Below, piece after piece: positions 11,360 through 21,177 of a stretch of DNA of 47,169 nucleotides. The position numbers and the translations under genes were made by a program. Positions within the stretch are counted from its first letter, which is position 1. The number at the start of each line of letters is the position of its first letter. The stretch covers positions 1 to 47,169 of the forward strand of contig DUPU01000216.1 in assembly GCA_012838175.1 (NCBI GenBank), read 5' to 3'. This DNA comes from Clostridia bacterium. GTDB taxonomy: Bacteria > Bacillota > Dehalobacteriia > Dehalobacteriales > Dehalobacteriaceae. The notes under the pieces were generated by a model. The model saw nothing but the letters and a program-made list of their open reading frames with translations, was not told where the DNA came from and ran no database searches.

Positions 11360-12715
11360 TTACATAAAAGGGAATTTAAAAGGTAGTTTCCCCTTTTTAC
11401 CTTTTTTCATCATGGCACTACCGCTAAACTGCTTCAAAAGCTTTTTAGTTTCTGTAAATTGCTTAATGAGTTTGTTTAAATCCTGAACCTTGGTACCGCT
11501 CCCTGAAGCAATTCTTTGTTTCCTGCTGCCGTTAATAATTTCCGGATGCCTTCGCTCTTGAGGTGTCATAGATTGAATCATCGCCTCAATCTTTATAAAC
11601 TCCTTTTCATCTACCTGTAAATCCTTTAGTTTTTTATTGCTTCCTATACCGGGAATCATACTAATTAAATCCTGAAAAGAACCCATCTTTTTAAATTGCT
11701 GCAGTTGATCCAAAAAGTCCTCGAAAGTAAATTCCGCCTTACGCATTTTTTCTTCCATTTCTTTGGCCTTTTTAGCATCAAAATTAGCCTGAGCCTTTTC
11801 AATAAGAGTTAGGACATCCCCCATGCCCAGAATCCGGGAGGCCATACGGTCAGGGTAAAAAGGCTCCAAAGCATCCAGTTTTTCACCCATACCCACAAAC
11901 TTAATCGGCCTGCCGGTAACCGCTTTGACAGAAAGGGCGGCACCTCCTCGGGTATCCCCATCCAACTTTGTCAGTATCACACCGTCAATACCTAATTCAT
12001 TATTAAAGGACTCTGCTACATTCACCGCATCTTGTCCGGTCATGGCATCAACTACCAGAAGTATCTCATGAGGTTTTACGGCGGTTTTTATATTTTTTAA
12101 TTCCTCCATTAATTCTTCATTAATATGGAGACGTCCGGCAGTGTCAATAATCACAAAATCATTCCCTTTTGCCGCCGCCTGTTCCATGGATTTTTTAGCA
12201 ATTTCCACAGGGCTTAATTCCGTTCCCAGACTGAAAACAGGAATCCCTAATTGCTCACCTAATACCTGAAGCTGTTTCACGGCCGCCGGGCGATAAACAT
12301 CCCCTGCTACCAAAAGAGGTTGCCTGCCCTGTTTTTTTAGGTAATGGGCAAGTTTCCCACCACTGGTGGTTTTCCCGGCACCCTGCAAGCCAACCAGCAT
12401 TACAACCGTGGGAGGTTTAGGGGAAATAATAATTTTGGATTGACTGCTTCCCATCAAAGCAGTTAATTCCTCATGAACAATCTTAACCACATGCTGTCCC
12501 GGAGTCAGGCTTTCCAAAACTTCCTGTCCCACAGCCCTTTCTTTAACCTTGGCGATAAAATCCTTAACAACTTTAAAACTTACATCTGCCTCCAAAAGAG
12601 CAACCCGGATCTCACGCATTGCTTCCGTAACATCTTTTTCCGTAAGCTTACCTTTATTTTTTAGCTTTTTAAAAGTTTCCTGGAGTTTCTCTGCTAAAGA
12701 ACTAAATACAGCCAT
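11360..12715 (-). CDS. ffh: Signal recognition particle protein Ffh
   Basis: GLQGAGKTTSGGKLA, DTAGRLHINEELMEEL, LTKLDGDTRGGAALS, C-terminal Met-rich M domain. Confidence 0.97.
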   Translation of the reverse strand: MAVFSSLAEKLQETFKKLKNKGKLTEKDVTEAMREIRVALLEADVSFKVVKDFIAKVKERAVGQEVLESLTPGQHVVKIVHEELTALMGSSQSKIIISPKPPTVVMLVGLQGAGKTTSGGKLAHYLKKQGRQPLLVAGDVYRPAAVKQLQVLGEQLGIPVFSLGTELSPVEIAKKSMEQAAAKGNDFVIIDTAGRLHINEELMEELKNIKTAVKPHEILLVVDAMTGQDAVNVAESFNNELGIDGVILTKLDGDTRGGAALSVKAVTGRPIKFVGMGEKLDALEPFYPDRMASRILGMGDVLTLIEKAQANFDAKKAKEMEEKMRKAEFTFEDFLDQLQQFKKMGSFQDLISMIPGIGSNKKLKDLQVDEKEFIKIEAMIQSMTPQERRHPEIINGSRKQRIASGSGTKVQDLNKLIKQFTETKKLLKQFSGSAMMKKGKKGKLPFKFPFM

Positions 12716-12723
12716 GTTAAAAC

Positions 12724-13083
12724 CTACTTTCTTTCCAGTTCATTTATTTCCTGGATGATTTCAGATACCTGATCTAACAACTCTATGTTTTTTGTTTCTC
12801 GGACCAAGGAAACCAGTTTCCCAATCTCTGTTATCCTGCGGCTTTGCTGCTTAAACTTATCAACCAGACGGAGTTTATCTTCATAGCCTTCAAGAATCTT
12901 TTCCGTCCTTTTCAAAAGGTCGTAAACTGCCTGACGGCTGATACCGTATTCTTGTGCAATCTCTGACAGAGACAAATCTTCCCCATAAAACATTTTCATG
13001 ATTTCTTGCTGTTTTTTCGTTAACAACTGTCCATAGAAATCAAATAACATCGCCATGCGGGCCAGTTTTTCTATCTCATTCAC
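12724..13083 (-). CDS. ylxM: YlxM family helix-turn-helix protein (UPF0122)
   Basis: MLFDFYGQLLTKKQQEIMKMFYGEDLSLSEIAQEYGISRQAVYDLLKRTEKIL. ORF track start at 13149 lies inside a promoter; GTG at 13083 proposed. Confidence 0.85.
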   Translation of the reverse strand: MNEIEKLARMAMLFDFYGQLLTKKQQEIMKMFYGEDLSLSEIAQEYGISRQAVYDLLKRTEKILEGYEDKLRLVDKFKQQSRRITEIGKLVSLVRETKNIELLDQVSEIIQEINELERK

Positions 13084-13120
13084 AACTTCCACCCGCTTGT
13101 TAAGTATTTTTACTTTACAA

Positions 13121-13149
13121 ATTCTATAGGAAAAAGATTCTTTTGTCAA
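13121..13149 (-). promoter_or_regulatory. Sigma-A type promoter for ylxM-ffh-rpsP-khpA-rimM-trmD
   Basis: Minus strand TTGACA, 17 nt, TAGAAT. Confidence 0.75.
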
Positions 13150-13173
13150 GCATACATATCATAAAACCATGTA

Positions 13174-13228
13174 ATAAAAAGAGATTAAATAACACCACAT
13201 TCCTTACCGGATGGTGAAATTTAATCTC
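13174..13228 (-). terminator. Terminator after cfa
   Basis: Minus strand GAGATTAAATTTCACCA...TGGTGTTATTTAATCTCTTTTTATT, long near-perfect stem. Confidence 0.75.
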
Positions 13229-13322
13229 CCCAATTTTATAGTTCCTCCAGCAATTATACCATTTATAAACAATTCTTGAATAAACAATTCCTTAGATTTA
13301 TTGATTAATCTTTAACCTGATC

Positions 13323-14516
13323 TTATTGATAGAGAAATGCTCTGGTCATTTCCAAATTGTTATTCAAACCCTTTGAAAAAAGAATCTGGTGTATATTTAA
13401 TCCCGAAACCCGGAATGAAGCTGCACAGGAATTTAAATATAGGCGCCACATGCGTACAAAACGTTCACCGTATTTTTCCCTAACTTTCTCTACATGTTTT
13501 TCAAAATTCTTAGCCCAAAAGTCAAGTGTTTTTGCATAATGCAAACGCAAACTCTCTACATCTAACAAATGGAAATCGAAATCCGGAAGATGCCCGATTA
13601 ATTCTCGAATTGAAGGTATATACCCTCCGGGAAAAATGTATTTCAAAATCCATTTATTGCACGGTCCTTCAATTAAACCTGTAATACTGTGCAGCATGGA
13701 TAGGCCTTGGGGAACCAAAAGCTTGTCGACTGCAGCAAAATACTTTGGCAAATTGGCATGTCCGACATGCTCCACCATCCCTATACTAACCACCTTGTCA
13801 AATTTTTCCCCGCTTTTTGCTAAATCACGATAATCCATAAGGCGTACATCTACCTGCCCTGTTAAACCCAGTTCTTCAATCCGCTCTTTGGTTTTCAAAT
13901 ACTGTTCCCGGCTTAAGGTAATACCCGTAGCTTCAACCCCATATTGTTGAGCGGCCCGGATAATCAGCCATCCCCAACCGCTGCCGATATCCAGCAGTTT
14001 TTCTCCCGGTTTCAATTGCAGTTTTTTAAGAGTATAATCAATTTTATTAAGCTGTGCCTGAAACAAAGTATTCTCAGGAGAAGCAAAATAGGCACAGGAA
14101 TAACTCATAGTTTCATCCAGCCAGAGGGCATAAAAGTCATTACCCAAATCATAATGGTGCTGAATGTCTTTTTCCTGTTGTTTCAGAGAAGTTCCTCTCT
14201 TGGGGCGAAACAAGCCTTTAATCTCTTTAAACGCTTTCTTTTGAAAAAAGGAACTGCCCCCATGATAGGCAGCTTCAATAATTTTCTGCAGGTCCCCCTC
14301 AAAATCTATCTTACCGTCCATATAAGCCTCTCCCAGGGCTAAAGATACATCCTTTAAAATTTTAGTTTCCGAGATTTTGTCATGTAAAATAATCTTAAAC
14401 TCCGGCTCGCCTTGACCGTATTTTTCTTCTGTTCCGTCCCAATACCTTACAGCATAAGGGGTCTCCTGCATCATACGAAAAAAGTTTTGAAAGAACTTCT
14501 TTTCCATAAAAATCAC
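13323..14516 (-). CDS. cfa: Cyclopropane-fatty-acyl-phospholipid synthase family methyltransferase
   Basis: HYDLGNDFYALWLDETMSYSCAYF, LLDIGSGWGWLIIRAA, VSIGMVEHVGHANLPKYF, IFPGGYIPS. Confidence 0.93.
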   Translation of the reverse strand: MIFMEKKFFQNFFRMMQETPYAVRYWDGTEEKYGQGEPEFKIILHDKISETKILKDVSLALGEAYMDGKIDFEGDLQKIIEAAYHGGSSFFQKKAFKEIKGLFRPKRGTSLKQQEKDIQHHYDLGNDFYALWLDETMSYSCAYFASPENTLFQAQLNKIDYTLKKLQLKPGEKLLDIGSGWGWLIIRAAQQYGVEATGITLSREQYLKTKERIEELGLTGQVDVRLMDYRDLAKSGEKFDKVVSIGMVEHVGHANLPKYFAAVDKLLVPQGLSMLHSITGLIEGPCNKWILKYIFPGGYIPSIRELIGHLPDFDFHLLDVESLRLHYAKTLDFWAKNFEKHVEKVREKYGERFVRMWRLYLNSCAASFRVSGLNIHQILFSKGLNNNLEMTRAFLYQ

Positions 14517-14732
14517 CGCCTATCATAATAACTATTGAACAAAGCCTAAGATAATTATAAAACTTTGTGGGTGATTTTTCCATTTGGTTTATATTGATTA
14601 GCAAGCATTTTTTTAAAATATACCTGAAAAATCTTTTCTGCCTCTAAAATTTTTAACTTTTCTTTTGAATGCTCTCTATACTGAATTTTTTTATTTTGAC
14701 CTGCTAAAAAAATATTATGTACCTGGTAATAA

Positions 14733-15584
14733 TTAATTTGTCATAAACACCACCCCAAGTGTATTTGGACCGCAATGAGAGGCAATAGTACATCCCGCCT
14801 GAACAACAAAAATCTCCTTAAAATCAGCCAGTTCTTGAACGGTTTCTTTGACGAGGCTAATGCGCTCGGAAGAAATTCCGGAATGGGTAATAAAAATCCT
14901 ATTTAAATTTAGGTTTTTACAACCACTGATCTTATCTCTGACATATTTCTTTAACACTTTATCCAGGGAACCCCGATATTTTTTTCCCACACACATTTTT
15001 CCCACAGTGCTGTCAACCTCAATGCAGGGTTTAATGCTTAATAAGTTTGCTCCCAACTTGGCAATACCGGAGCATCTTCCCCCGGCATGGATAAAAGTAA
15101 GGGTATCCAGGATAAAGCTGACCTGACTTTTAGCTCTTAGCATGTTTATATCTTCTCTTATTTCCTGAGCAGACATTCCCTGAGATATACGTTCAGCCGC
15201 TTCAATAATCAGCAAGCCGATTCCTGTTGACAGAGTGCGGGAATCAATAGGGTAAACATTTTTTAATTCCTGAGCCGCCAGACAACAATTCTGATATGAT
15301 GAAGAAAATCCGGAACCAAGACTAATATGAATTACTTCATAACCTTCATTTGTCCATTGCTTAAAATACTTAATGTACTCGGCGGGAGTAATCGCAGCAG
15401 TTCTGGGTAAAATCCGCTGCTGACGGTAAACAGCATATATCTCTTCTGCAGTTATGTTCACGCCGTCCAAATATTGCTTATCACCCAAAGAAATATGATA
15501 GGGATAACAATTTACGTGATATCGTTTCATTAATAAATCATCAAGATCACAGGCACTGTCCGCACTAAGAATAATCTTACTCAT
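14733..15584 (-). CDS. DegV family fatty-acid-binding protein
   Basis: ILSADSACDLDDLL, ISLGSGFSSSYQNC, VYPIDSRTLSTGIGLLI, GRCSGIAKLGANLLSIKPCIEV. Confidence 0.9.
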   Translation of the reverse strand: MSKIILSADSACDLDDLLMKRYHVNCYPYHISLGDKQYLDGVNITAEEIYAVYRQQRILPRTAAITPAEYIKYFKQWTNEGYEVIHISLGSGFSSSYQNCCLAAQELKNVYPIDSRTLSTGIGLLIIEAAERISQGMSAQEIREDINMLRAKSQVSFILDTLTFIHAGGRCSGIAKLGANLLSIKPCIEVDSTVGKMCVGKKYRGSLDKVLKKYVRDKISGCKNLNLNRIFITHSGISSERISLVKETVQELADFKEIFVVQAGCTIASHCGPNTLGVVFMTN

Positions 15585-15906
15585 TTAGCTCACTCCGTTT
15601 GTCTCAATAACATTTTAATCAGACTGTTTTACTTGTTTTAAAATCTGTTAAAAGTCTCTTCATAAATATTAGATTGATTATTACTATCCTGCTCACTTCC
15701 ACGATTTTATGTTACAAAAGTTCTACCGGGAGAAACATGGTTTAAAATTAAATATCGACAACAATCGATTATTTCTACTTGTTACAAGCCCATTATATAC
15801 ATTATCCAATATTCTTATTAAAAACAAGAATAAATATTTTTGCCCGAGAAAAATTACAAAAAATCTAAGATATGACATTGATATGACATTCTTTTACATC
15901 GCCTTC

Positions 15907-15935
15907 TTGCATCCCGCTAGAATTTATGGTAAATT
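15907..15935 (+). promoter_or_regulatory. Sigma-A type promoter for the P-type ATPase cassette
   Basis: TTGCAT, 17 nt, TAAATT. Confidence 0.6.
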
Positions 15936-15941
15936 ATGATT

Positions 15942-16038
15942 ATCAAGTACTATTCCGTGAGGGAGTAGTTTACGCAGCATTTGCTGTGGGGATAGGCCAA
16001 CATCCTGAACTGATAATTGGTTCTGGCTTACCTTAAAA
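15942..16038 (+). ncRNA. Probable yybP-ykoY (Mn2+) riboswitch
   Basis: GAGGGAGTAG followed by hairpins and a CCAACATCCTGAAC segment, resembling the yybP-ykoY GGGGAGUAG and AACAC elements; followed by an intrinsic terminator and a P-type ATPase, a known association. Called by eye. Confidence 0.55.
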
Positions 16039-16041
16039 AAC

Positions 16042-16085
16042 AAGACTCATGGGTGGTTTTAGAACTGCCTATGAGTCTTTTTATA
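16042..16085 (+). terminator. Intrinsic terminator downstream of the leader aptamer
   Basis: AAGACTCATGGGTGGTTTTAGAACTGCCTATGAGTCTTTTTAT. Confidence 0.8.
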
Positions 16086-16251
16086 ATTGTATACATGGAA
16101 AACCTGTTTGGCCCCGTATATTTTTATCTAAATAGGGGGAACAACTTATTAAACTTCATACAAAGGAGTTGATCACATCCGATGTAGATGAAATATTAAA
16201 AGAAAGAACTCAAGCAAAATCATAAATATTTTTAAAGGAGATGTGTTGCGC

Positions 16252-18918
16252 ATGTGGTTTTCAAAATCTCCGGAAGAGGTTTTAAAAGAGTTTGACGTAA
16301 ACCCTTCTACCGGTCTTTCCAGCGAGGAAGCAAAAACAAGAATCGAAAAGTACGGTGAAAACAAGCTTAAAGGAAAACCTAAGAAAAGCATTATTTCTTT
16401 ATTCTTTGCCCAATTAAAGGATATGCTGATTTATGTTCTTTTGGGAGCTGCCCTGATCACCATTGCTATAGGTGAATATGTAGACGCAATAATCATTCTT
16501 TTAGTTGTTGTTTTAAATGCCGTGATAGGAGTGGTACAGGAATATAAGGCGGAAAAAGCAATAGAAGCCTTGCAGCAAATGGCTACTCCGAAATCTTTGG
16601 TGAAACGGGATGGAGAAGTTAAAGAAATCAGTTCCGAAGAAATTGTACCGGGAGATATTGTAGTTTTAGATGCCGGGAGATATGTGCCGGCTGATCTTAG
16701 ATTAATTGACAGTGTTAACCTGCAAATAGAAGAATCAGCTCTTACGGGCGAATCTGTTCCCTCAGACAAAAATGCCCGCGATCTCCATGAGGATCCTAAA
16801 ACTCCCATTGGTGACAAGTCAAATATGGCATTTATGTCTACCCTTGTTACCTATGGCAGGGGGGAAGGCGTTGTAGTAGCAACAGCCATGGATACGGAAA
16901 TCGGTAAAATAGCCAAGATTCTGGATGAAGATAATGAAGAAATGACTCCCCTTCAAAAAAGATTAGACGAATTGGGCAGGATTCTGGGATTCCTAGCTAT
17001 TGGAATATGTGCGCTAATATTTGTCATTGCCCTGTTCCAAAAGCGAGATCTATTTGACATGTTCTTAACTGCAATAAGTTTGGCAGTTGCAGCTATTCCG
17101 GAAGGCCTGGCAGCCATTGTTGCCATAGTTTTGGCTTTAGGTGTCACCAGAATGTCCAAGATTAACGCTATTGTTAAGAAACTTCCGGCTGTTGAAACCT
17201 TGGGTTCGGTTAACATTATTTGTTCAGATAAAACAGGGACACTCACCCAGAACAAAATGACAGTAGTGAAGCATTATACACTGAACAATCTTAAAGATGT
17301 GCCGGCTACTGAAACTAGTTTTAAAGCCGATCCTGATGAAGCCGAATTAATCAAGACCTTTGTATTATGTTCCGATGCTACTTACGAAAACGGTCAAAGC
17401 ACAGGAGACCCCACGGAAATAGCCTTAGTGGTATTAGGTGATAAATATCACCTGCCAAAAAGAGAACTAAACGAAAAACATAAAAGAGTGGGCGAAAAGC
17501 CCTTTGATTCAGACAGAAAGCTTATGTCGACTTTAAACGAGGAAGCCGATGGCTACAGGGTTCATACCAAGGGGGCAATTGACAATATATTAAAAATTTC
17601 CACTCATGCTCTTGTAAATGGGAAGATAGTTCCTTTAACCGAAGAAATGAAAGCTACCTATTTAAAAGTTGCGGAAGAGATGTCTGATAATGCACTAAGA
17701 GTTCTGGGTGCCGCTTTCAAAGATACGAAGAGTATTATCCCCCCGGAAGAAATGGAAAAAGACTTAATTGTCATCGGGATGGTAGGAATGATTGACCCGC
17801 CCCGACTGGAGGTTAAGGATTCTATCAAACAAGCGAAAATGGCAGGAATCACTCCCATTATGATTACCGGTGATCACAAGAACACTGCCGTGGCTATTGC
17901 CAAAGAACTGGGCATTGCAGAATCTATTGACCAAAGCCTAACAGGTGCGGAAATTGATCAATTATCGGATGAAGAGTTTTCTGAGAGAATTAACAATTAC
18001 AGGGTATTTGCCCGGGTTTCTCCGGAACACAAGGTTAAGATTGTTAGGGCTTATAAATCCCAAGGCAACATCGTCTCCATGACCGGTGACGGGGTAAATG
18101 ATGCCCCTTCTTTAAAATATGCCGATATCGGTGTGGCTATGGGAATAACCGGTACTGATGTATCTAAAGGTGCCAGTGATATGATCTTAACAGATGATAA
18201 TTTCACCACCATTGTTCATGCTATTGAAGAAGGCCGAAATATCTATAATAATATTAAGAAATCCGTTGTTTTCTTATTGTCATGTAATTTAGGGGAAGTG
18301 ATAACCATTCTGTTCTCTATCCTCTTCTTCTGGCCGGTGCCTCTTCTGCCGACACAAATATTGTGGATAAACTTGATTACCGACTCATTACCTGCTATTT
18401 CCCTTGGCATTGACCCCGGCGATAAAGATGTGATGAGAAAGAAACCAAGAAACCCCAAGGAAAGTTTCTTTGCCCACGGAGCATGGTTAAGAGCCATTAT
18501 TGGCGGTGTATTAATAGGCATCTTAACTTTAACCGCCTTCTACCTGGGATTAATTGAGCACGGCTACACCCTGGGCTCACAAAATATCCCTGAAGATGTT
18601 TTAACTTATGCCAGGACCATGTCCTTTGTGGTATTAGCGGGATCTCAACTGTTCTACTCCTTATCAATGAGAAACGAATATAAATCCATATTCCAAATCG
18701 GAATTTTCTCCAACAAATATCTCATTGGAGCCATCATCATAGGCTTTATCCTGCAAATCGGAGTAATTTCAGTACCCTTCCTGGCAGAAGCTTTTAAAGT
18801 GCAAAACTTAAGCATAATGGATTGGGATATCGTTATATTATTAGCCTTAATCCCGCTAATTGTTAATGAGATCATCAAAATATTCATACGGGCTACTGAA
18901 AGAAGGACAGGCATATAA
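16252..18918 (+). CDS. P-type cation ATPase, Ca2+/Mn2+ (PMR1/SERCA-like) subfamily
   Basis: ALTGESVP, CSDKTGTLTQNKM phosphorylation motif, TGDGVNDAPSLKYADIGVAMG, PEGLAAIVAIVLALG. ATG at 16252 with AAAGGAG upstream preferred over GTG at 16243. Confidence 0.95.
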   Translation: MWFSKSPEEVLKEFDVNPSTGLSSEEAKTRIEKYGENKLKGKPKKSIISLFFAQLKDMLIYVLLGAALITIAIGEYVDAIIILLVVVLNAVIGVVQEYKAEKAIEALQQMATPKSLVKRDGEVKEISSEEIVPGDIVVLDAGRYVPADLRLIDSVNLQIEESALTGESVPSDKNARDLHEDPKTPIGDKSNMAFMSTLVTYGRGEGVVVATAMDTEIGKIAKILDEDNEEMTPLQKRLDELGRILGFLAIGICALIFVIALFQKRDLFDMFLTAISLAVAAIPEGLAAIVAIVLALGVTRMSKINAIVKKLPAVETLGSVNIICSDKTGTLTQNKMTVVKHYTLNNLKDVPATETSFKADPDEAELIKTFVLCSDATYENGQSTGDPTEIALVVLGDKYHLPKRELNEKHKRVGEKPFDSDRKLMSTLNEEADGYRVHTKGAIDNILKISTHALVNGKIVPLTEEMKATYLKVAEEMSDNALRVLGAAFKDTKSIIPPEEMEKDLIVIGMVGMIDPPRLEVKDSIKQAKMAGITPIMITGDHKNTAVAIAKELGIAESIDQSLTGAEIDQLSDEEFSERINNYRVFARVSPEHKVKIVRAYKSQGNIVSMTGDGVNDAPSLKYADIGVAMGITGTDVSKGASDMILTDDNFTTIVHAIEEGRNIYNNIKKSVVFLLSCNLGEVITILFSILFFWPVPLLPTQILWINLITDSLPAISLGIDPGDKDVMRKKPRNPKESFFAHGAWLRAIIGGVLIGILTLTAFYLGLIEHGYTLGSQNIPEDVLTYARTMSFVVLAGSQLFYSLSMRNEYKSIFQIGIFSNKYLIGAIIIGFILQIGVISVPFLAEAFKVQNLSIMDWDIVILLALIPLIVNEIIKIFIRATERRTGI

Positions 18919-18970
18919 ATTTATAACAATTTAAAGGAACTTGCTTTTAGAATATAGTAAAAAATTAAAC

Positions 18971-19006
18971 AACAAAGGGACGATTGACTGTCCCTTTGTT
19001 GTTTTA
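18971..19006. terminator. Bidirectional terminator between the convergent ATPase and deaminase genes
   Basis: ACAACAAAGGGACGATTGACTGTCCCTTTGTTGTTTT. Confidence 0.8.
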
Positions 19007-19160
19007 TCCGACTACTTAAACCATGTTAAAACCCCATAAGAGGATTACCCTATTCTACTCTTCAGCTTAGCCAAAAAACTAATTCACTAATAACGGAAAA
19101 CAAATAACAAAACTTGTTCCCTTGGAAGAGGATTCCACCTAACTCTCGCTTTGTAACTTT

Positions 19161-20471
19161 CTAAGATTTTACCTCATGCACCAGTTTTTGTGCACATTTT
19201 TCTGCCTCATAAAGAATTCTCTCCTCATCTAAGGTTAATACCTGGCGGTTTTCCATGATTACTTTCCCATCAATAATCACGGTTTTTACATCGGATGCCT
19301 GGGCAGCATACACCAAGTGAGCCGCTGCATCATGACGAGGAAAAAGATGAGGTTTTTGGAAATCAACCAAAATTAAATCTGCTTTTTTTCCCACTTCTAT
19401 TTGCCCAATTTCCTTTTCCATTCTTAATACCGATGCGCCGTTTCGGGTAGCCATTTCGATAGCTTGGTAAGCAGGAAGGGAAGTAGGATCCATTGTTGCC
19501 ACTTTTTGCAGCAAACTTGCCGACCTCATTTCTTCGATCATATCCAAATTATTATTGCTGGATGCTCCGTCTGTGCCTAAAGCTACCGACACCCCTTTTT
19601 CCAGCATCTTGGTAACCGGAGCTATTCCGCTGGCAAGCTTCATATTACTCTGAGGATTATGTGCTACGCCCACCTTTTTCTCCGCCAATATTTCTATCTC
19701 TCTTTCATTTACATAAACCACATGTGCTCCTAAAACATGGCGTTCAAATAAACCAATATCATGCATCAATTCCACCGGTCTTTTTCCGTAGGTTTTTTCA
19801 ATCTCAGCCACCTCGGAAAGAGTTTCCGCTAAATGAATATGAATACCGGTGCCCAGCTGGTCGGCATAATCCATGACCTTTTTAAGATAATCAGGAGGGC
19901 AGGTATAGGGAGCATGAGGAGCAAGCATAGTGGTGATGCGTCCGTCTGCTTTACCATGCCAATTTCCGGCAAAGTTAACAGATTCATGCAAAGCAGCTTC
20001 TCCGTTAGGTCCAATACCAATAACCCCTCGAGCCAGCACGGCTCGCATACCGCTTTCTTCCACAGCTCTTGCCACATCATCCATAAAACTATACATGTCC
20101 ACAAAGGTGGTCGTACCGGACTTGATCATTTCCAAAATACTCAGCATTGTACCCCAAAAAATATCCTGTCCGGACATGATTGCTTCAATAGGCCAAATCT
20201 TTGTATTCAACCATTCCATTAAAGGAAGATCATCAGCATAGCTGCGAAAAAGGGTCATGGCTGCATGAGTATGAGTATTAATAAATCCTGGCAATACCAC
20301 ACATCCGGAAGCATCAATTATCTTGTCAAAATCTCCGTCTTCCGAAATATCTCCAATCCCGCTGATTCTTCCGTTATAAACGGCAATACTGCCTTGCATA
20401 TAATAATTATCCTCGGCCCCATACCCCTTGGTCATCGGAATAATTTGAGCATCCTTTATTAATATTTTCAT
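19161..20471 (-). CDS. mtaD: Amidohydrolase, 5'-methylthioadenosine/S-adenosylhomocysteine/5'-deoxyadenosine deaminase family
   Basis: GFINTHTHAAMTLFRSYADDLPLMEWL, HIHLAETLSEV, GAHVVYVNEREIEILAEKKVGVAHNPQSNMKLASG, LGTDGASSNNNLDM. Confidence 0.9.
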   Translation of the reverse strand: MKILIKDAQIIPMTKGYGAEDNYYMQGSIAVYNGRISGIGDISEDGDFDKIIDASGCVVLPGFINTHTHAAMTLFRSYADDLPLMEWLNTKIWPIEAIMSGQDIFWGTMLSILEMIKSGTTTFVDMYSFMDDVARAVEESGMRAVLARGVIGIGPNGEAALHESVNFAGNWHGKADGRITTMLAPHAPYTCPPDYLKKVMDYADQLGTGIHIHLAETLSEVAEIEKTYGKRPVELMHDIGLFERHVLGAHVVYVNEREIEILAEKKVGVAHNPQSNMKLASGIAPVTKMLEKGVSVALGTDGASSNNNLDMIEEMRSASLLQKVATMDPTSLPAYQAIEMATRNGASVLRMEKEIGQIEVGKKADLILVDFQKPHLFPRHDAAAHLVYAAQASDVKTVIIDGKVIMENRQVLTLDEERILYEAEKCAQKLVHEVKS

Positions 20472-20501
20472 AAATACACCTCCGTGATGATTACCGGCAT
20501 T

Positions 20502-21155
20502 TTACTGCCCATAACTCTTCAGAAAATTTTCCCTGAGAATTTTTATCTCTAAATCATCCAAAATATGAGGGGTTCCCAATATTTTAGCAGTTAAAAAAAC
20601 TTGGGCCAATTTTTCCACCAGAACGGCAACAGTTAATGCTTCATGTAATGACTTTCCCACTGCCACCACTCCGTGATTGGCCATAAGCACGGCGTTTCGA
20701 TTTTCCAATGCCCTCACCGTATTACTAGCCAATTCATTTGTTCCGGGCAGAGCATACTGGGCAACTTCAACAGCACCGCCAATTAACTGGGCTGCTTCCT
20801 CCAATACCGGGGGGATATGCTCCCGTGCCACTGCAAATGCACAAGCATAATTGCTATGAGTATGTATTACTGCTGATACATCGGGCCGGCCTTTATATAT
20901 TTCCTGGTGCATCTTTGCCTCTGTGGAAGGCTTCCTATTGCCTTCTACAATTTCTCCGTCTAAATTCATGGTCACTAAATCCCCTGGTTTTAATTCATGG
21001 TATGGCATACCCGACGGTGTCACAATATACTGGGGTTTTTTGGGGACCCGGCTGCTGATATTTCCCCATGTAGCCACCACCAAACGATGATCCACAAGTT
21101 TTTTCCCGGTATCAATAATCTGATCCTTTAATTGCAGTGCCGAATAAATAATCAT
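20502..21155 (-). CDS. Class II aldolase (fuculose/5-(methylthio)ribulose-phosphate aldolase-like)
   Basis: WGNISSRV, VTPSGMPYHEL, KPSTEAKMHQEIY, VIHTHSNYACAFA, MANHGVVAVGKSLHEAL metal-site motifs. Confidence 0.88.
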   Translation of the reverse strand: MIIYSALQLKDQIIDTGKKLVDHRLVVATWGNISSRVPKKPQYIVTPSGMPYHELKPGDLVTMNLDGEIVEGNRKPSTEAKMHQEIYKGRPDVSAVIHTHSNYACAFAVAREHIPPVLEEAAQLIGGAVEVAQYALPGTNELASNTVRALENRNAVLMANHGVVAVGKSLHEALTVAVLVEKLAQVFLTAKILGTPHILDDLEIKILRENFLKSYGQ

Positions 21156-21177
21156 ATAAAAACCCCCTTAATTAGGT

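Noticed and set aside
15709-15939. Plus-strand 76-aa ORF upstream of the ATPase leader
   Set aside because: Overlaps the leader promoter, is AT-rich with low-complexity Lys/Asn, and has no convincing RBS or family motif.
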